64,000 nt of DNA from Akebia trifoliata (taxonomy: Eukaryota > Streptophyta > Magnoliopsida > Ranunculales > Lardizabalaceae): contig CM030704.1 of NCBI GenBank assembly GCA_017979445.1, positions 14,801,658 to 14,865,657 of the forward strand, given 5' to 3'. The notes beneath the pieces were generated by a model. The model did no database searches, was not told the origin of the DNA, and worked only from the letters and a program-made list of their open reading frames with translations. The position numbers were made by a program, and so were the translations under genes. Each line of letters begins with the position of its first letter. The first letter of the stretch is position 1. Positions 20,081-30,351 of this stretch are shown here, piece by piece.

Positions 20081-21105
20081 CCTTTTCGGTACCAAGATTG
20101 ATTGAATGTGTATCCTCAAGTTTGGCTGAACACCTTTCTCGTGACGTTCTACCAAGTCTTTGATTTCTTTAGGCGGGTATTCCATTTCGTCCTCAAACTC
20201 TTCTTCGATCCCCATGAGGTCAAAGTCGAGTTCAAGATCGAAATCATACTCATCACTTTCAAATTCTGTGTTATCTGGATACTCATTTGATTGAGACAGA
20301 TCCCTTGAAAACTTTTTTTTTGGCTTTTGAAAAATATCTATTTTTTTGTAAATTTGAAAACTTTTTGATTTTTGTCTTTTGAGAAATTTTTGATTTTTTT
20401 GCTTTTTGAGGAATATTTATTTTTTTGTTGCTTTTCGAATACCTAAAATAAGAAGAACAATCATGCAAATTCTTTAATAAAGATAGGGAGCCCTCAAAAC
20501 AGTCTTTACCTGAGGACGAGGGCTCGTTATGATCCTCGGGCAAATTGATGTCGCCTAACGGCGTTTTTTTTTTAGGCCTCGACAGCCTCAAGTGTCAATG
20601 GGAATTCTTCCCAGTTGTGCAATGTCTCCCCTTCTCTAAGGGGGCGGATGACATGAGCAAGTGATTCGTTGGATGATTTGGCTGGTGGTTCGGAGATGAC
20701 CATGATCTCCGATTGGTTGTTGTTAGATTGGGGCATAGTCCCTCCCAAGCTCGGCGGGATGACGACTGTTGCCCAGTCAATGCCTGATGAAAATGGTGAG
20801 TTGTTCTCTTGGTTGGTAGTGACCTTTGCTTTAGTGGATTTTGGAGTAGTCTCTGATGGACTTTCATCGGAATCCCCATTGAATAGAATATCAATGCCTT
20901 CTTCAAAGGATGACTGGGACTCTACAATTGGGTCTTCTTGAATGTGCACTAGTTTGGGGTTTACCCTTTTTGGCTTTTTTGCTGATGGTGGCTCTAATAA
21001 GCTGTCAGGTCTGGCATGTGATTTTGGGAAGTTAACACTGATGTGGGGGACTCGACCCAGATTCCAGATGTTCGGTTCACAGTTTTACCTTCTCGCTAGT
21101 CGAAG
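20081..21105 (-). pseudogene. pol: Copy D linker between protease and reverse transcriptase
   Basis: This polyprotein linker shows acidic stretches (ESQSSFEEGIDILFNGDSDE), then a Lys/Ser/Asn-rich repetitive part (20283-20450) and the block before RT (RDMPGLDTNLVV-like). Several frames are used, so indels have broken it. The basic repetitive part matches A-rich DNA at the same place in B (37480-37610) and C (50095-50205). No enzyme domain is seen. Confidence 0.65.
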
Positions 21106-21870
21106 CTATTTTTTCTTATCATTCATTTTTGCAATATCCCTTTTCGTGGGCCTAAACCCTAGACCAAAATAGGGAGTATGCTTTCTCGCTTCGACTGGTG
21201 TAGCTCTTCCTCTTCCTTCCGGTCCCAACCCTTGCTTGGGTCGATAGCCTGCCCTTTTCATGACCCGACCAATCATCAGACTTGTTCTTCTTAGCTTTGC
21301 CTTTATTTTCTCATTTCCTTTCTCGATGTGATTGACAGCAGCGAATTGGTATGAATGGCAGAGTGCCTTGTCTTTCATCATTTCTATATTAATAAATGGC
21401 ACATCTGGAGCTCTCCCAGTTGGAATAAGGTTTTCTGCCAATACTGATATCATCCTCTGTCCCATGATAAATTTGACTCTTTGGTGCAATGAGGAAGGTA
21501 TAGCTCCAGCAATGTGGATCCAAGGTCTGCCCAGTAATAAGTTGAAGGTCGGTATTTCCATGACTTCAAATATCACTTCGAAGATGCAAGGACCTACTGT
21601 GATCGGTAGGTCTACTTCTCCCAACAAATCCCTTCTTGAGCTATCAAAACCACGAACAACCTTGTTGTTGGGCTTCACATGCGACCAATCGGTGTTGAGT
21701 TTTCGGAAGGTCTCGAGCGGACAGACGTTAAGGGCTGAACCATTATCAATCAATACTCTGGCGACCATCATACCCTTGCATATGACCATGATGTTCTATG
21801 GTTCGACGTGCCCCGTTCCCTCAGGCATAAATTCATTCTCTGTGAAAATAATAGGATTGGGGGCCATGAT
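21106..21870 (-). pseudogene. pol: Copy D aspartic protease with a Gly-rich tail
   Basis: The catalytic motif is VLIDNGSALN, with Asp-Asn-Gly at 21739-21747. It is followed by LLLGRPWIHIAGAIPSSLHQ, the flap/hydrophobic end of retropepsins of this lineage. Downstream comes GYRPKQGLGPEGRGRA, a G-patch-like segment. The 227-codon frame is open after a stop near 21790. It would cut the gag-pol polyprotein. Asn in place of Ser/Thr after the catalytic Asp is shared with copies B and C, so it is a family trait rather than decay. Confidence 0.85.
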
Positions 21871-22778
21871 CTAGCCGACTGTTTGTTCCAACTGTGATGG
21901 TGTAGTGGTTGAAGGTACATGTAATTTTCCCAGAACTCTCAGTAGTGCCTCTTGGTACTCTTCTGATTTTTGCATCAGTCCCAGGATACTGATTTGAGCT
22001 GGCTGCTTGTTCAGTCTGTCTACTATATTATGCTCGCTCTTGAGAACAAGCTTAAGAAATTCTACAGCTTCCTTGTCTGTCACCTTCACCTTTTCTTCCG
22101 TCTTATCATCTTTATACAGCTTACCCTTTCCCTTAGCTTGCATTTTTTCTTCATCCGTTACCTCTTTCGCAGTCTCTTCCGTTTCTTCCTTGACATTCAC
22201 CCCATTTTCTAACAATTTTTGGCATTTTCCTGACCTTGTCATATGGCCGATGTCAGCCACTATTGTTTCCTTCTTTGTTTCGATCCCGCTGTTGTGGTGA
22301 TAGTGGTCTCATAGCTCCAGGGGACTGCCTGATCGGAGCTATAGGGGAATGGTTTAGGTGAGTGTATGGTTATGGGAGATGGATCGGGTTTCATGTTGAG
22401 GATGAGGGGTGGTGGAGATGGTTTGGAGGCCGTGGCAGTAGGAGGAGTTGATGGAGTGCATGGAATGTCGAGCGGTGGACGTGGAGACGAAGTGTATGGT
22501 ATGTGAAGGGGGGGTCGGGACAGATTTTGATGATGGGGTGATCCGTAAGGTATGACTAAAGAGGGTCGGGTAGTGGTATTTTGAGGAGTGGGATGGATGG
22601 TGAGGTCGGCCAATCTGAGTGGTGGCAGTGAATTTTGGGATACGTTGGTTGTGTAGTGGTTGACTGTATTAACCGTTGATGCCTTGGATTCATAGGTTAG
22701 GTGGACCCTGACTTTTGTGCCGATAGGTGCTATCAGATCCAAAGGATTGAAGTTGAGTTCTCCGCTGATGACATTCAC
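21871..22778 (-). pseudogene. gag: Copy D gag-protease spacer (Pro-rich)
   Basis: Two open stretches (22778-22260 and 22260-21871) are joined by a stop. The first is Pro/Ser/Thr-rich with repeated PPLxIPYxxP-like words. The second has MADIGHMTRSGKC and a Glu/Lys-rich part that ends near the protease. Copies B (35100-35950) and C (48190-49120) show the same order, so this is a genuine polyprotein segment. A frameshift separates it from gag near 22775. Confidence 0.7.
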
Positions 22779-24406
22779 CCTATGCCCACTCCCCTTTCGT
22801 TGTGAGTAGGTAGGGGGTTTTGATTGATGTTCTGTTGTTGGGGCGGGTTGGCCGGCCCATCTAGGATGAGAGCCTTTTTATCAATTAGGTTCTGTACTTG
22901 ATGCTTGAGCTGCCAGCATTGGTCTGTGGAGTGTTCTGGTGCACCCATGTGGAATTCGCAGAATAGATTGGGGTTGTATCCTGGTCCTTTGGGAACCTCC
23001 GGATTTGGCGGGCGTTTTGCAAGATACTCACCCCTGAGTAAGATTGGCAGTAATTCTGATAACGCCATGGGTAACCTGGTAAACACTCTGTTTACTCTGT
23101 TGGGTTGTGCCTGCTGATTCTGTCCGTAGAGTGGTGCCTGTTGTGTAACTGGTGGAGGATTTGCCCTGAATTGGTTTTGAGGAGGAGGGTTCCATGTTGG
23201 TGGTGCTGGTGCCCATGAAGTTGTCGGTGCCTGAGGTCTCGGTGCTGGTGAAGGGATGAAGAGGGGTCGATTCGGCTGTACGTTATTGACCTGTGTTTCT
23301 TCCCTCTTCTTTCCTGGAGACACCGGCTTTCTCTGAGAAGGGATTCCTATCGTTGCCCCTAGACTCGTGAAGTCAAAGATCAAACCGGTTCGGATCCCAT
23401 CTTCGACTCGATCCGGCACTTGTACTAGATTCGAGAATGTGCCTGTGGTATGTCCTACTAGATGAGTATAGAAGGCGTGCCCTAGTGTCGAGATAAATGT
23501 AGTGTTCATCTCTTATTCTATCATTGCGGGCCGTACTTGTGAGGCGGACTCTCGCCATCTCTGTGCATACTCTTTCACCGTTTCCCTCTGCTTCCTTGTC
23601 ATTTTGGCCATGTCGTTTCGATCTAACCCCACATCAATATTGAACCGATAATTTTGTCAGAACATTTCGACTAAATCCTGCCAGTTCTTAATGAGTGAGT
23701 GATCTAGTCCAGAAAACCATTTGAGTGCTGGCCCCGTTAAGCTCCTCTGGAACAACTGTACCAACAACCTGTCTTCCTCGCCGTACTGGCACATGGACCC
23801 ACAATACAACTTCGGATGCGACAGTGGACATCCCATTCCGTTATATTTTCCAAACTCTAGACACTTGAACTTGGCTGGTAGTTGAGCATTAGGGTAGAAG
23901 CACAGATCCTTGAATCGGGTCCCACTCATAGTGTTGAGACCCTTCATCCTCCTCATCTCTTCCAGTAGAGATTCGATCTGCTGAGCCAGTTTTTCCTCTG
24001 TTGCGCTTTTGACTTCCGTAGCTCTGTACTCACATTCATCGTCGGGAATGACCACCGGGGGTGGTCGGTTCTGTGGAATATAGAGCGGAGGCCCTTGGTA
24101 TTCAGGCATTGTAGTTGGCATTGTAGTCTGGGGTCCTTGTGGAGGTTGTTCGGGTAACTCTTGATTTGACCCGGATGCGTGCTGCTGTATCGTTTGCGCT
24201 TGTAGGATACTGGCGTTGGCTAACACAGTACTGACTATCTTTTCTTGCCTCTCAATTATCTTTAGTAGTGCTGTTATCTGTGGGTCGATACCTGATGCTT
24301 CGGTCACTGGAGGTTGTGCCGATTCGAAAGAACTCATGGTGACGGTAGATGATCTGAGAAAATAGGGAGGCACTTCTGACTGCTTGTATTTCTTTCGTTT
24401 GGCCAC
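22775..24406 (-). pseudogene. gag: Copy D gag
   Basis: The frame reads through from a GTG at 24406. The first ATG (24337, in CACCATGAGT) is aligned with ATGs in B and C. The conserved capsid-like core is FKDLCFYPNAQLPAKFKCLE, GMGCPLSHPKLYCGSMCQYG and ALKWFSGLDHSLIKNWQDL. Near the end lies a CHHC-like zinc knuckle (CEFHMGAPEHSTDQC). Stops near 23656 and 23512 break an otherwise single frame. Gag packages RNA. The coding-like stretch upstream of the ATG (PPYFLRSS) suggests that the true start lies in an upstream exon. Confidence 0.85.
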
Positions 24407-24440
24407 CTGTGTGTATAGATGACCAAGTGTTACTATCTTG
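24400..24440 (-). promoter_or_regulatory. Candidate 3' splice site at the start of D gag
   Basis: On the minus strand ATACACACAG precedes GTGGCCAAACG. The same junction is in B (TTATCCACAG before GTGGCC, 33466-33481) and C (TTATCTACAG before GTGGCC, 46316-46331). Downstream of it all three keep protein-like sequence with no nearby in-frame ATG. Upstream of it in B there is an in-frame stop at 33452. This fits a leader intron, but the donor was not found. Confidence 0.4.
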
Positions 24441-24509
24441 TTTACAAAAATAAAGATGCATGATGTTTTATTAAGTCAGGTAAAGTTGTTTATTATGACT
24501 TTTAGTGAA

Positions 24510-25205
24510 AAGGTAATTTCTCTGCGTGGCGCCAGCATCAACACAAAGTTGGTAAAATATTTTTCAAAAGAATTACATCAGCACGGAGCTGGCATCGAAC
24601 AGAGTCGGCATCAACACGGAGTTGGCATCAGCACGGAGCTGGCATCGAAACGAAGTCGATAAGATTTTATTTTATTTTATTTTTTTTAGGAAAGGTAATT
24701 TCATCAGCACGGAGCTGGCATTGACACGGGGTCGGGAAAACATTTTGAAAGCAGAGTTATCTCAGCACGGAGCTGGCATCGACACGGAGTCGGCATCAAC
24801 ACGGAGTTGGCATCAGCACGGAGCTAGCATCGACACGGGGTCGGGAAGACATTTTGAAAAGGTAATTTCATCAGCACAGAGCTGGCATCGACAAGGAGTT
24901 GGGAAAATATTTTGAAAGCAGAGTTATCTCAGCACGGAGTTGGCATCGACACGAAGTCGGCATCAACACGGAGTCGGCATCAGCACGGAGCTGGCATCGA
25001 CACGGGGTCGGAAAAAAATTTTGAAAAGGTAATTTCATCAGCACGGAGCTGGCATTGACTCGGAGTCGGGAAAATATTTTAAAAAGTAATTTCATCAGCA
25101 CGGAGCTGGCGTCGACACGGAGTCGAGAAAATATTTTAAAAAAGTAATTTCATCAGCACGGAGCTGGCATCGACACGAAGTCGGGAAAATATTTTGAAAA
25201 AGTAA
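24510..25205 (-). repeat. Copy D 17-base leader array with a higher-order repeat
   Basis: On the minus strand the unit is GATGCCAGCTCCGTGCT, 17 bases, with variants at the A/G and C/T positions. Blocks of two to five units are separated by GAAATTACCTTTTCAAAA-like spacers, which gives a higher-order period near 65 bases in 25010-25205. The corresponding arrays in B and C have 22-base units with the same AGCTCCGTGCTGA core. It lies immediately upstream of gag. Confidence 0.85.
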
Positions 25206-25504
25206 TTTTTTGAGATAAATCGATTTGGAATAACCCATGTTTTTAGTAGCCTCCAATTCAGTTACCTGAAATCATCACCGGCCAGGCAAATCTCCAAGGA
25301 AGAGGCGGCGCACAATGGCACTCTTAAATCACATTGTTTTCTGAATAGACATAGTCTATCCCCCTCGTATCAACAGGGTAAGATCTTTTTAGGCACCGAC
25401 TTTGATCAAGGACTGCAATTGGTGCTTTTTTTTTTTTAAAACCTGATTTTTTTTTTTGAAAAAGTTGAATGCATTTGAGTCGATCAATTAGTTGTTATCT
25501 TTGT
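25206..25504 (-). other. Copy D conserved leader segment
   Basis: The minus strand contains GCACCAATTGCAGTCC and, 17 bases on, GTCGGTGCCTAAAA, giving GCACC and GGTGC arms of a hairpin around GATCAAA. It then has TACGAGGGGGATAGAC. The same blocks appear in B (32393-32470) and C (45357-45430). Conservation in noncoding leader DNA suggests an RNA structure such as a packaging or dimer signal. No ORF is seen. Confidence 0.6.
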
Positions 25505-25690
25505 TAGATCGCGGATTTAGTTCGAAATTGGATCTAGATCTGGGTTGCTGACCCAGTTGAAAGCAGATCTGGGTTGTAAACCAAGTTGAAATGAGTTGGA
25601 TCTGGGTCGTGGACCCAGTTGGAAATGGATATGGGTCGTGGACCCAGTTGGATTGTGGGCCCGGTTTAAACCGATACAAGTGGGGACCCG
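25505..25690 (-). repeat. Copy D short array of the GGGTC/GACCC hairpin repeat
   Basis: Five to six copies of a ~29-base unit with GGGTCGTGGACCC or close variants. The arms GGGTC and GACCC are self-complementary around a three-base centre. Copy B has a much longer array of the same unit (31470-32235), and C a short degenerate one (45043-45240). Confidence 0.8.
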
Positions 25691-25958
25691 GTTCACAAAA
25701 TTGTTTTGAGTTGGAAAGTCCGCAAATTCCGCCCCTTCCCTTTTTTTTTTTTTGTTTTATATTTTATTTTATTTTTTTGTTTTTTGTTTTTTTTTTGTTT
25801 TTTTTTTTTGTGGAAACATTAATTAACAAAATCCACCTTACTTAATTTGTCTCAAAACTTGAGATTTTTCTAAGGATGCCATAAACGTTGGATCGATTAG
25901 TAAGTGGCCCCCTTCAAAAATGGACTGTCGAGTTCAACCTGTAGGGTCGAGTTTACTC
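25691..25958 (-). other. T/G-rich leader spacer of copy D
   Basis: It holds long T runs (25740-25810) and no gene. Its reverse complement is A-rich, like the B leader at 31060-31140 and 31212-31230. Confidence 0.6.
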
Positions 25959-26173
25959 TGGTTCGTGTTAATGGCACGGATGAGACATCTATTATTTCAA
26001 CCGTACTCAAGGCATGGATAAGGTGATTTTTCGTTTTAACCGTGTCTGGAGCATGGTTAAGATCTCCGTTGTCTCATCCGTGCTTTTGGAACGGATAAAG
26101 TACTCACTGTTTCATCCGTGTTTCTGGAATGGATGAGCACATTCGTGCCTAACCATGTTATGGGCACGGACCA
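25959..26173. repeat. Stem-loop array 3 (period ~38 bases) in the D leader
   Basis: It starts TGGTTCGTG (25959-25967) and ends CACGGACCA (26165-26173), near-complementary outer arms. Between them lie five to six units with arms such as ATCCGTG and ACGGAT, ACCGTG and CATGGT, spaced 36-40 bases. It is the same design as arrays 1 and 2 beside PMD1 and PMD2. Copy B keeps a two-unit remnant near 31150-31212. Confidence 0.85.
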
Positions 26174-26870
26174 GAAAGAAACTGGTTTCCTTGCCACTGT
26201 TTTGGATGTCTCCCATTGTTCTAAGTCCTTTGCTCACTGTTTTTTTTTTTTTTGAACCTTAATGTGATGCATTCCTCCTCTTTTACCTAAGGGGAGATGG
26301 AAGGAAAACGAAAATAAATATCCTACAATCTACGCGTGCCTCTTTGGGGCTTACAACTTGGGCTTCAAGGCCCGACTACAACTTGTACAATTACAACATT
26401 GCTTGCGGGTCGATATAATATCAAAAATTTGTGTCCTAGCTCATCTAGCCGGGCATATGCATGAGTTTAGTAGGTGGCTTCACGGCTACCCGATCTTCAA
26501 ACCTCAATGCATACCGAAGTACATACGTCGTTGGTTGGTGATCGGGTTTGATGTGTTCATTCCCGACACTTGAAATAACGATCTCAAGCCGTAGAACTAC
26601 TAAGCATCGGGGTTATTTATATTGAGGATAGGGTGGCTTGGAAGTGAGGCTATGCTCGCAAGTGCACATGTGCATTTTTTTTCATTTCTTTTCATCGACC
26701 CCTTTACAAATACATCATACAAGCAACGAAAAATAAATAAATATTACAATGGACCTTGAAACAAAATAGAAAAGAAACATAAGAAGCCACAAACAAACCA
26801 TGTTAGTAACTTAAAAATCTGTGTTTTTTTTTTCAAAAAAATGATTGAGTTGTCACGAGGGGTGAACCAT
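26174..26870 (-). other. Copy D leader next to the primer site
   Basis: No ORF is supported. 26280-26640 corresponds, reversed, to B 30650-31030 (for example a CCTAGGTAAAAGGGG-like segment and TTCAAGCC). It is probably untranslated RNA leader. Confidence 0.6.
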
Positions 26871-26892
26871 GGTATCCCCAATGGAGTCGCCA
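26871..26892 (-). other. Copy D primer-binding site
   Basis: Two bases after the 5' LTR end, the minus strand reads TGGCGACTCCATTGGGGATA. A TGG start two or three bases after ...TCTACA is as expected for a tRNA-primed LTR element. I could not assign the tRNA. The first ten bases also occur inside the LTR about 60 bases upstream (26942-26953). Confidence 0.8.
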
Positions 26893-27092
26893 GCTGTAGA
26901 CACGTGGTTTTCGTCATTATGACGGCCACATCTACGATGATTTGGAGTCGCCACCATTCAAATTGTAAATGGGTGTGAATGGTCACCCAATGCACATTTT
27001 TTTGGAAAATTGTCATTTTTGGCGTTAGTGACTTGCAATGAATAAGGGGCCAATCTAATCGAACCTAGGGATTTGGGTAAGAGATTCGGTTA

Positions 27093-27125
27093 GAGAGAAG
27101 GGAAGGGGTTAGGCACCCTTTTCTC
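27093..27125 (-). ncRNA. LTR hairpin with conserved loop (copy D)
   Basis: In the RNA sense the stem arms are GAGAAAAGGG and CCCTTCTCTC (9 of 10 pairs), enclosing the 13-base loop TGCCTAACCCCTT. The B and F LTRs have the same loop type with different but complementary arms. It lies about 480 bases after the TATA-like box, in what would be transcribed LTR. It is more likely an RNA element of the transcript than an independent ncRNA. Confidence 0.7.
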
Positions 27126-27599
27126 CCCGCCAAGTGGCGGTAACCTCAACACAATTCGGTCATTTTTTATTTTAAAGAACCTTGGAAAATAACGTGCCAC
27201 GTGGGAGTGTTTGTACCCTCGATAGGGGTTCACTTTTGGCTTGGTCATAGGGTTATTTCATTGATGGAAATAACCCTTTTAGACCTTTAGCCATGGGGTC
27301 CCTTCATGTTCAACCTATTTAAAATAAAATGAAAAGAAGGGGGATGATAGAAGAGGGAAGAAGAGAGGGTAGAGAGAGAAAGAAGGGGGGGTGTTTGTTG
27401 CACCCACCTTGTATCCTTGATCCTCTTTTCTTCTTCTTCTTCTTGTTCTTCTTTGAATCCTTTTGTCATTGGTGGAGTATGAGAAAAATTACTTTTTTTA
27501 AAATGGTGGTACGAGAGAGTAGTGGAGATAAGTAGAGAGAATAGATTTTTTTTTAGGGAGACTTGGTGAAAATTTGGTAACCATTTTTGGAAGGAGGGG

Positions 27600-27616
27600 A
27601 GGGGTATTTATAGTGT
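27600..27616 (-). promoter_or_regulatory. TATA box of the D LTR
   Basis: On the minus strand CACTATAAATACCCC contains TATAAATA (27605-27612). Its context resembles CTCTATAAATACCCTC in the C 3' LTR (63944-63958). It is the likely start of D transcription toward gag. Confidence 0.65.
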
Positions 27617-28109
27617 TTTGAGAATGGTTTGAGGGATATAATGGGGTTAAAGGTTGAGAGAATGGGTAATGGCATGATTTTTAGAATATGGAAGTATGAA
27701 ATTTGGAATGAATTTAGGGGTAATTTTGTAAAGAATGGAAATAGATTGTATTTCAACCCAAATGGCTTGGATCCTACCCAAATCCATTTGGGTAGAGTGT
27801 TGGGTGGGATGAGATAAATGATGGTTGATGGGAGGAGTTGGGGTGTAAGAGAGTTGTTTAGGGAAGGAGTGTTAGGTTGATGAAAAGGGTAAGGTGGAGG
27901 GATGGGTAGTGTAAGAGATTGGTTGGTTGATTTTTGGGAGAGTAAAGGAGATGATGCCATGTGGCAATCATGATGAGAGGGTGAGGGAATGAGATTGGTT
28001 GATTGGTTGATGGGGGTTAGTTGATTATGATAAAAGAAATATGGGTTGAGGTGATTTTTGTTGGAGTTTTTTAAGGGAAAGTGATGGGTTGATTTGTAAG
28101 GGATATGGT

Positions 28110-28290
28110 GGTGATGTGGGTAGTTGATGATGTTAGAGAATGGTGATGGATTAGGGTATGGGTTGAGGTGTGGGTGGTTAATGATGTTATAGAAAGGTGA
28201 TGGATTCGGGTATGGGTTGAGGTGTGGGTGGTCGATGATGTTAGAGAAAGGGGATAGGGTAGGTTAGGGTACGGTATGGGTTGAGGTGAT
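28110..28290. repeat. Three ~57-base direct repeats in D U3
   Basis: GGGTATGGGTTGAGGTG and GATGATGTTAGAGAA-like words alternate three times. The third copy is cut short near 28290. The repeat is absent from the truncated 3' LTR, which ends at the position matching 28321. Confidence 0.7.
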
Positions 28291-29220
28291 TTTGGAGAGA
28301 GGTGATGTGGGTTAGATGGAGTGTTTAGAGAATGGTGAGAGGAGTAGGTGATTAGATAAGGGATGTGAAGGGTGGTGATGACATATGTCATCTTTTGATA
28401 TTGAGGAGTTGATTGGTTGATGTGGGTAATGGGTAATGGGTTAAGGTTAGTGAGTTGGATAATGAATTGGATATGGGTGGGATTTTGTGGGCCTTGGGGT
28501 ATATTGGGCTTGGGTTTAGGAGGGTTGTGGGTTGTTTTGGATTGGGTGAGGCTTATTTTGGATTGGATTTTGAGAAGGGCTTAGATTAATTTTGGGTTAA
28601 TGGGTAAGGTAGAAAATGAATTTAGGAAAGAGTTGAGGGTTGTGGGCCATAGGTAGGTTTAGGATGTTTACGAATTTTGGGGCGGAGTGGTGGATGATAG
28701 ATGAGGGGTAGGTCTCCTAAGTCTCACTTTTTAACTTTTCAAATTTTTTGTATTTTTTTTGAAATTATTGATTTAATCAAAATTGCCACGTGTTTGGCGA
28801 TTTAGGCCTTTTGGGCCCATTGGAGAATTTATCGATTTTTGTGTATATAAGTGCGGAGCGACGAAGGTTGGGACGACGTGGGATGAGTCCAATCCCTTTG
28901 ATTGATCCTTTAGACCATTGGGTGGTCTGGGGGGCATCGATTTAATCGAAATTGCCACGTTTTAATGTTTTGGGCCTTAGAGGCCCGTTGGCCTATTTTG
29001 TCGAAAATCGATGTTTTGAGTGGAGTGGGGTAGAAGGGAGATAACCGAATCCTTTTGGCGGACCTACTAACTCATTGGGAGGTGTTAGAGGCTCGGATTT
29101 TGGCTAAAGGTGTCAGATTTTAATGCTTCGGACCATCGAGGCCTGTTGGTTAAATTTATTGAAAGATTACTGTTTTTGGGCCCCTTCGAGTGAGGGCCCG
29201 TTCAAATCGAAGTGTTTACA

Positions 29221-30329
29221 CAAAGAATGCTTTTAGGGTTTCTTCAAAAATGTCATCTTTACCCTCAAACAAATGGAAAATCCCAAAAGAAACAACCTAA
29301 ACCTCATGTCCATTTTCTTTATTTTTAGGGTTGGACCACTTTATCCCCAAAAGTCCTGCAAAAACTCTATACATACCCTCATTTTCTAAGAACAATTCAT
29401 GCTCTCAAGCCCCCATCTCTCAACCTAAAACTCTACTAAAATCTCTACTCATTCTCTAATCTTCTAAACTTCAACTCAACCCTCAACCATCTCACTCAAC
29501 TCTCAAGCCTACTTTTCAAAGTTCAAATTCATCAAGGGACAAGGTGGGGTCAAGATGTAGTTTATTTATTTTAAAGCTTGCATCTTCTTCTTCTAACCCT
29601 CTACTTTATTTTCTTTTTAAAAATCCCTTAGGATGTAATGCATACCCTCTCCCATCCTCGGTAGATTGGACTAAGGTTCGATCGAAAGGATGGGGGTAGA
29701 AGTCCTTTTCACCCCAATATCATGCATCATCTTGTACACAATGCACACACTCACCTATGTATGACAATGATGAAAAAATGTGTCACCCTCTTGATGGAGT
29801 TAAACACTAAGTTTCTAGTCATGCATACATGCATTAAGGTTGTGACTTCAAGGGAACTCCATCATGGAGTCTCTCTAAGAGCTCAAACCTACATTCACAT
29901 TCATAAATTTAATGTGACTACATGGGTCATTATCTTCCATAGAATGCCCTTAATGTCACTTTGAAATAAAAAACCCTTTGAAAATGGGACATTTCACTCT
30001 AATGCACACACCACCTTCATCATGCATTCTCATGCATTTTAATATTTATTTTCTTAATTTTTATAAGAATAATGGCTAAGCAAAGTAACCACCTTTGGTG
30101 GAGAGGATGGGGTGCCTAACACTTTCTCCATCCTCTAATCGGACCTCCTTACTTAGATCTTAGGTAGACCATGCCTTTTTCAACATATGAGAGTCACTAC
30201 AATGCCATGGAAAAAATGATTTTCAAAAAATTTGATTCGGGTGCCCATTTACACCCATTTCCAAAAAAGAATGGTGGCGACTCCAAACAATGTAGCATTG
30301 AGCTTCATAGCGAACATTTCATGTCTACA
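29221..30329 (+). mobile_element. Copy B 5' LTR, right 1,109 bases
   Basis: It matches the B 3' LTR from 43928 to 45042 and ends CATTTCATGTCTACA. The left 872 bases are missing at the D boundary. The TATA position reads CTATACATA (29368 on), a changed box. The LTR hairpin is at 30103-30135. With A's LTR piece (6621-7142) it may form one LTR split by D, with about 400 bases lost. Confidence 0.85.
30103..30135 (+). ncRNA. LTR hairpin with conserved loop (copy B 5' LTR)
   Basis: The arms are GAGGATGGGG and CTCCATCCTC with one G-U pair, and the loop is TGCCTAACACTTT. The B 3' LTR copy (44806-44838) pairs perfectly. It is part of the LTR transcript. Confidence 0.75.
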
Positions 30330-30332
30330 ACT

Positions 30333-30351
30333 TGGCAACGCCACTGGGGAC
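30333..30351 (+). other. Copy B primer-binding site
   Basis: Three bases after the LTR end the sequence reads TGGCAACGCCACTGGGGAC. It resembles the D site (TGGCGACTCC...TGGGGA) with changes at positions 5 and 8-9, so it may be decayed. The LTR itself contains GGTGGCGACTCC about 50 bases upstream. Confidence 0.7.

Larger units (their letters stand above)
7143..29220 (-). mobile_element. Copy D: 22-kb Tat-type element with an antisense gene module
   Basis: Read on the minus strand it runs 5' LTR (29220-26895), primer site, leader with repeat arrays, gag, protease, reverse transcriptase, RNase H, archaeal RNase H, integrase (ending 16842), 3' noncoding DNA, two antisense PMD-like genes (15501-8640) and a partial 3' LTR (8044-7143). 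The two LTR pieces differ by about 11 changes in a 215-base stretch compared by eye, so the insertion is not very recent. Its 3' LTR is cut off by the junction with A. Pol has several stops, so it is not autonomous. Confidence 0.85.
26895..29220 (-). mobile_element. Copy D 5' LTR, 2,326 bases
   Basis: On the minus strand it runs from TGTAAACACTTCGATTTG (29220) to ...ACGTGTCTACA (26895), followed by the primer site. U3 holds the GGGCC palindrome repeats and ~57-base direct repeats at 28110-28290. A TATA-like box lies at 27605-27612 and the conserved LTR hairpin at 27093-27125. At 29221 it abuts the B LTR in mid-sequence, as expected if D inserted into that LTR. Confidence 0.85.

Noticed and set aside
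24510..25205. CRISPR-like regular repeats
   Set aside because: The units are tandem or separated by repeated spacers, there are no unique spacers and no cas genes, and the context is a plant retroelement leader.
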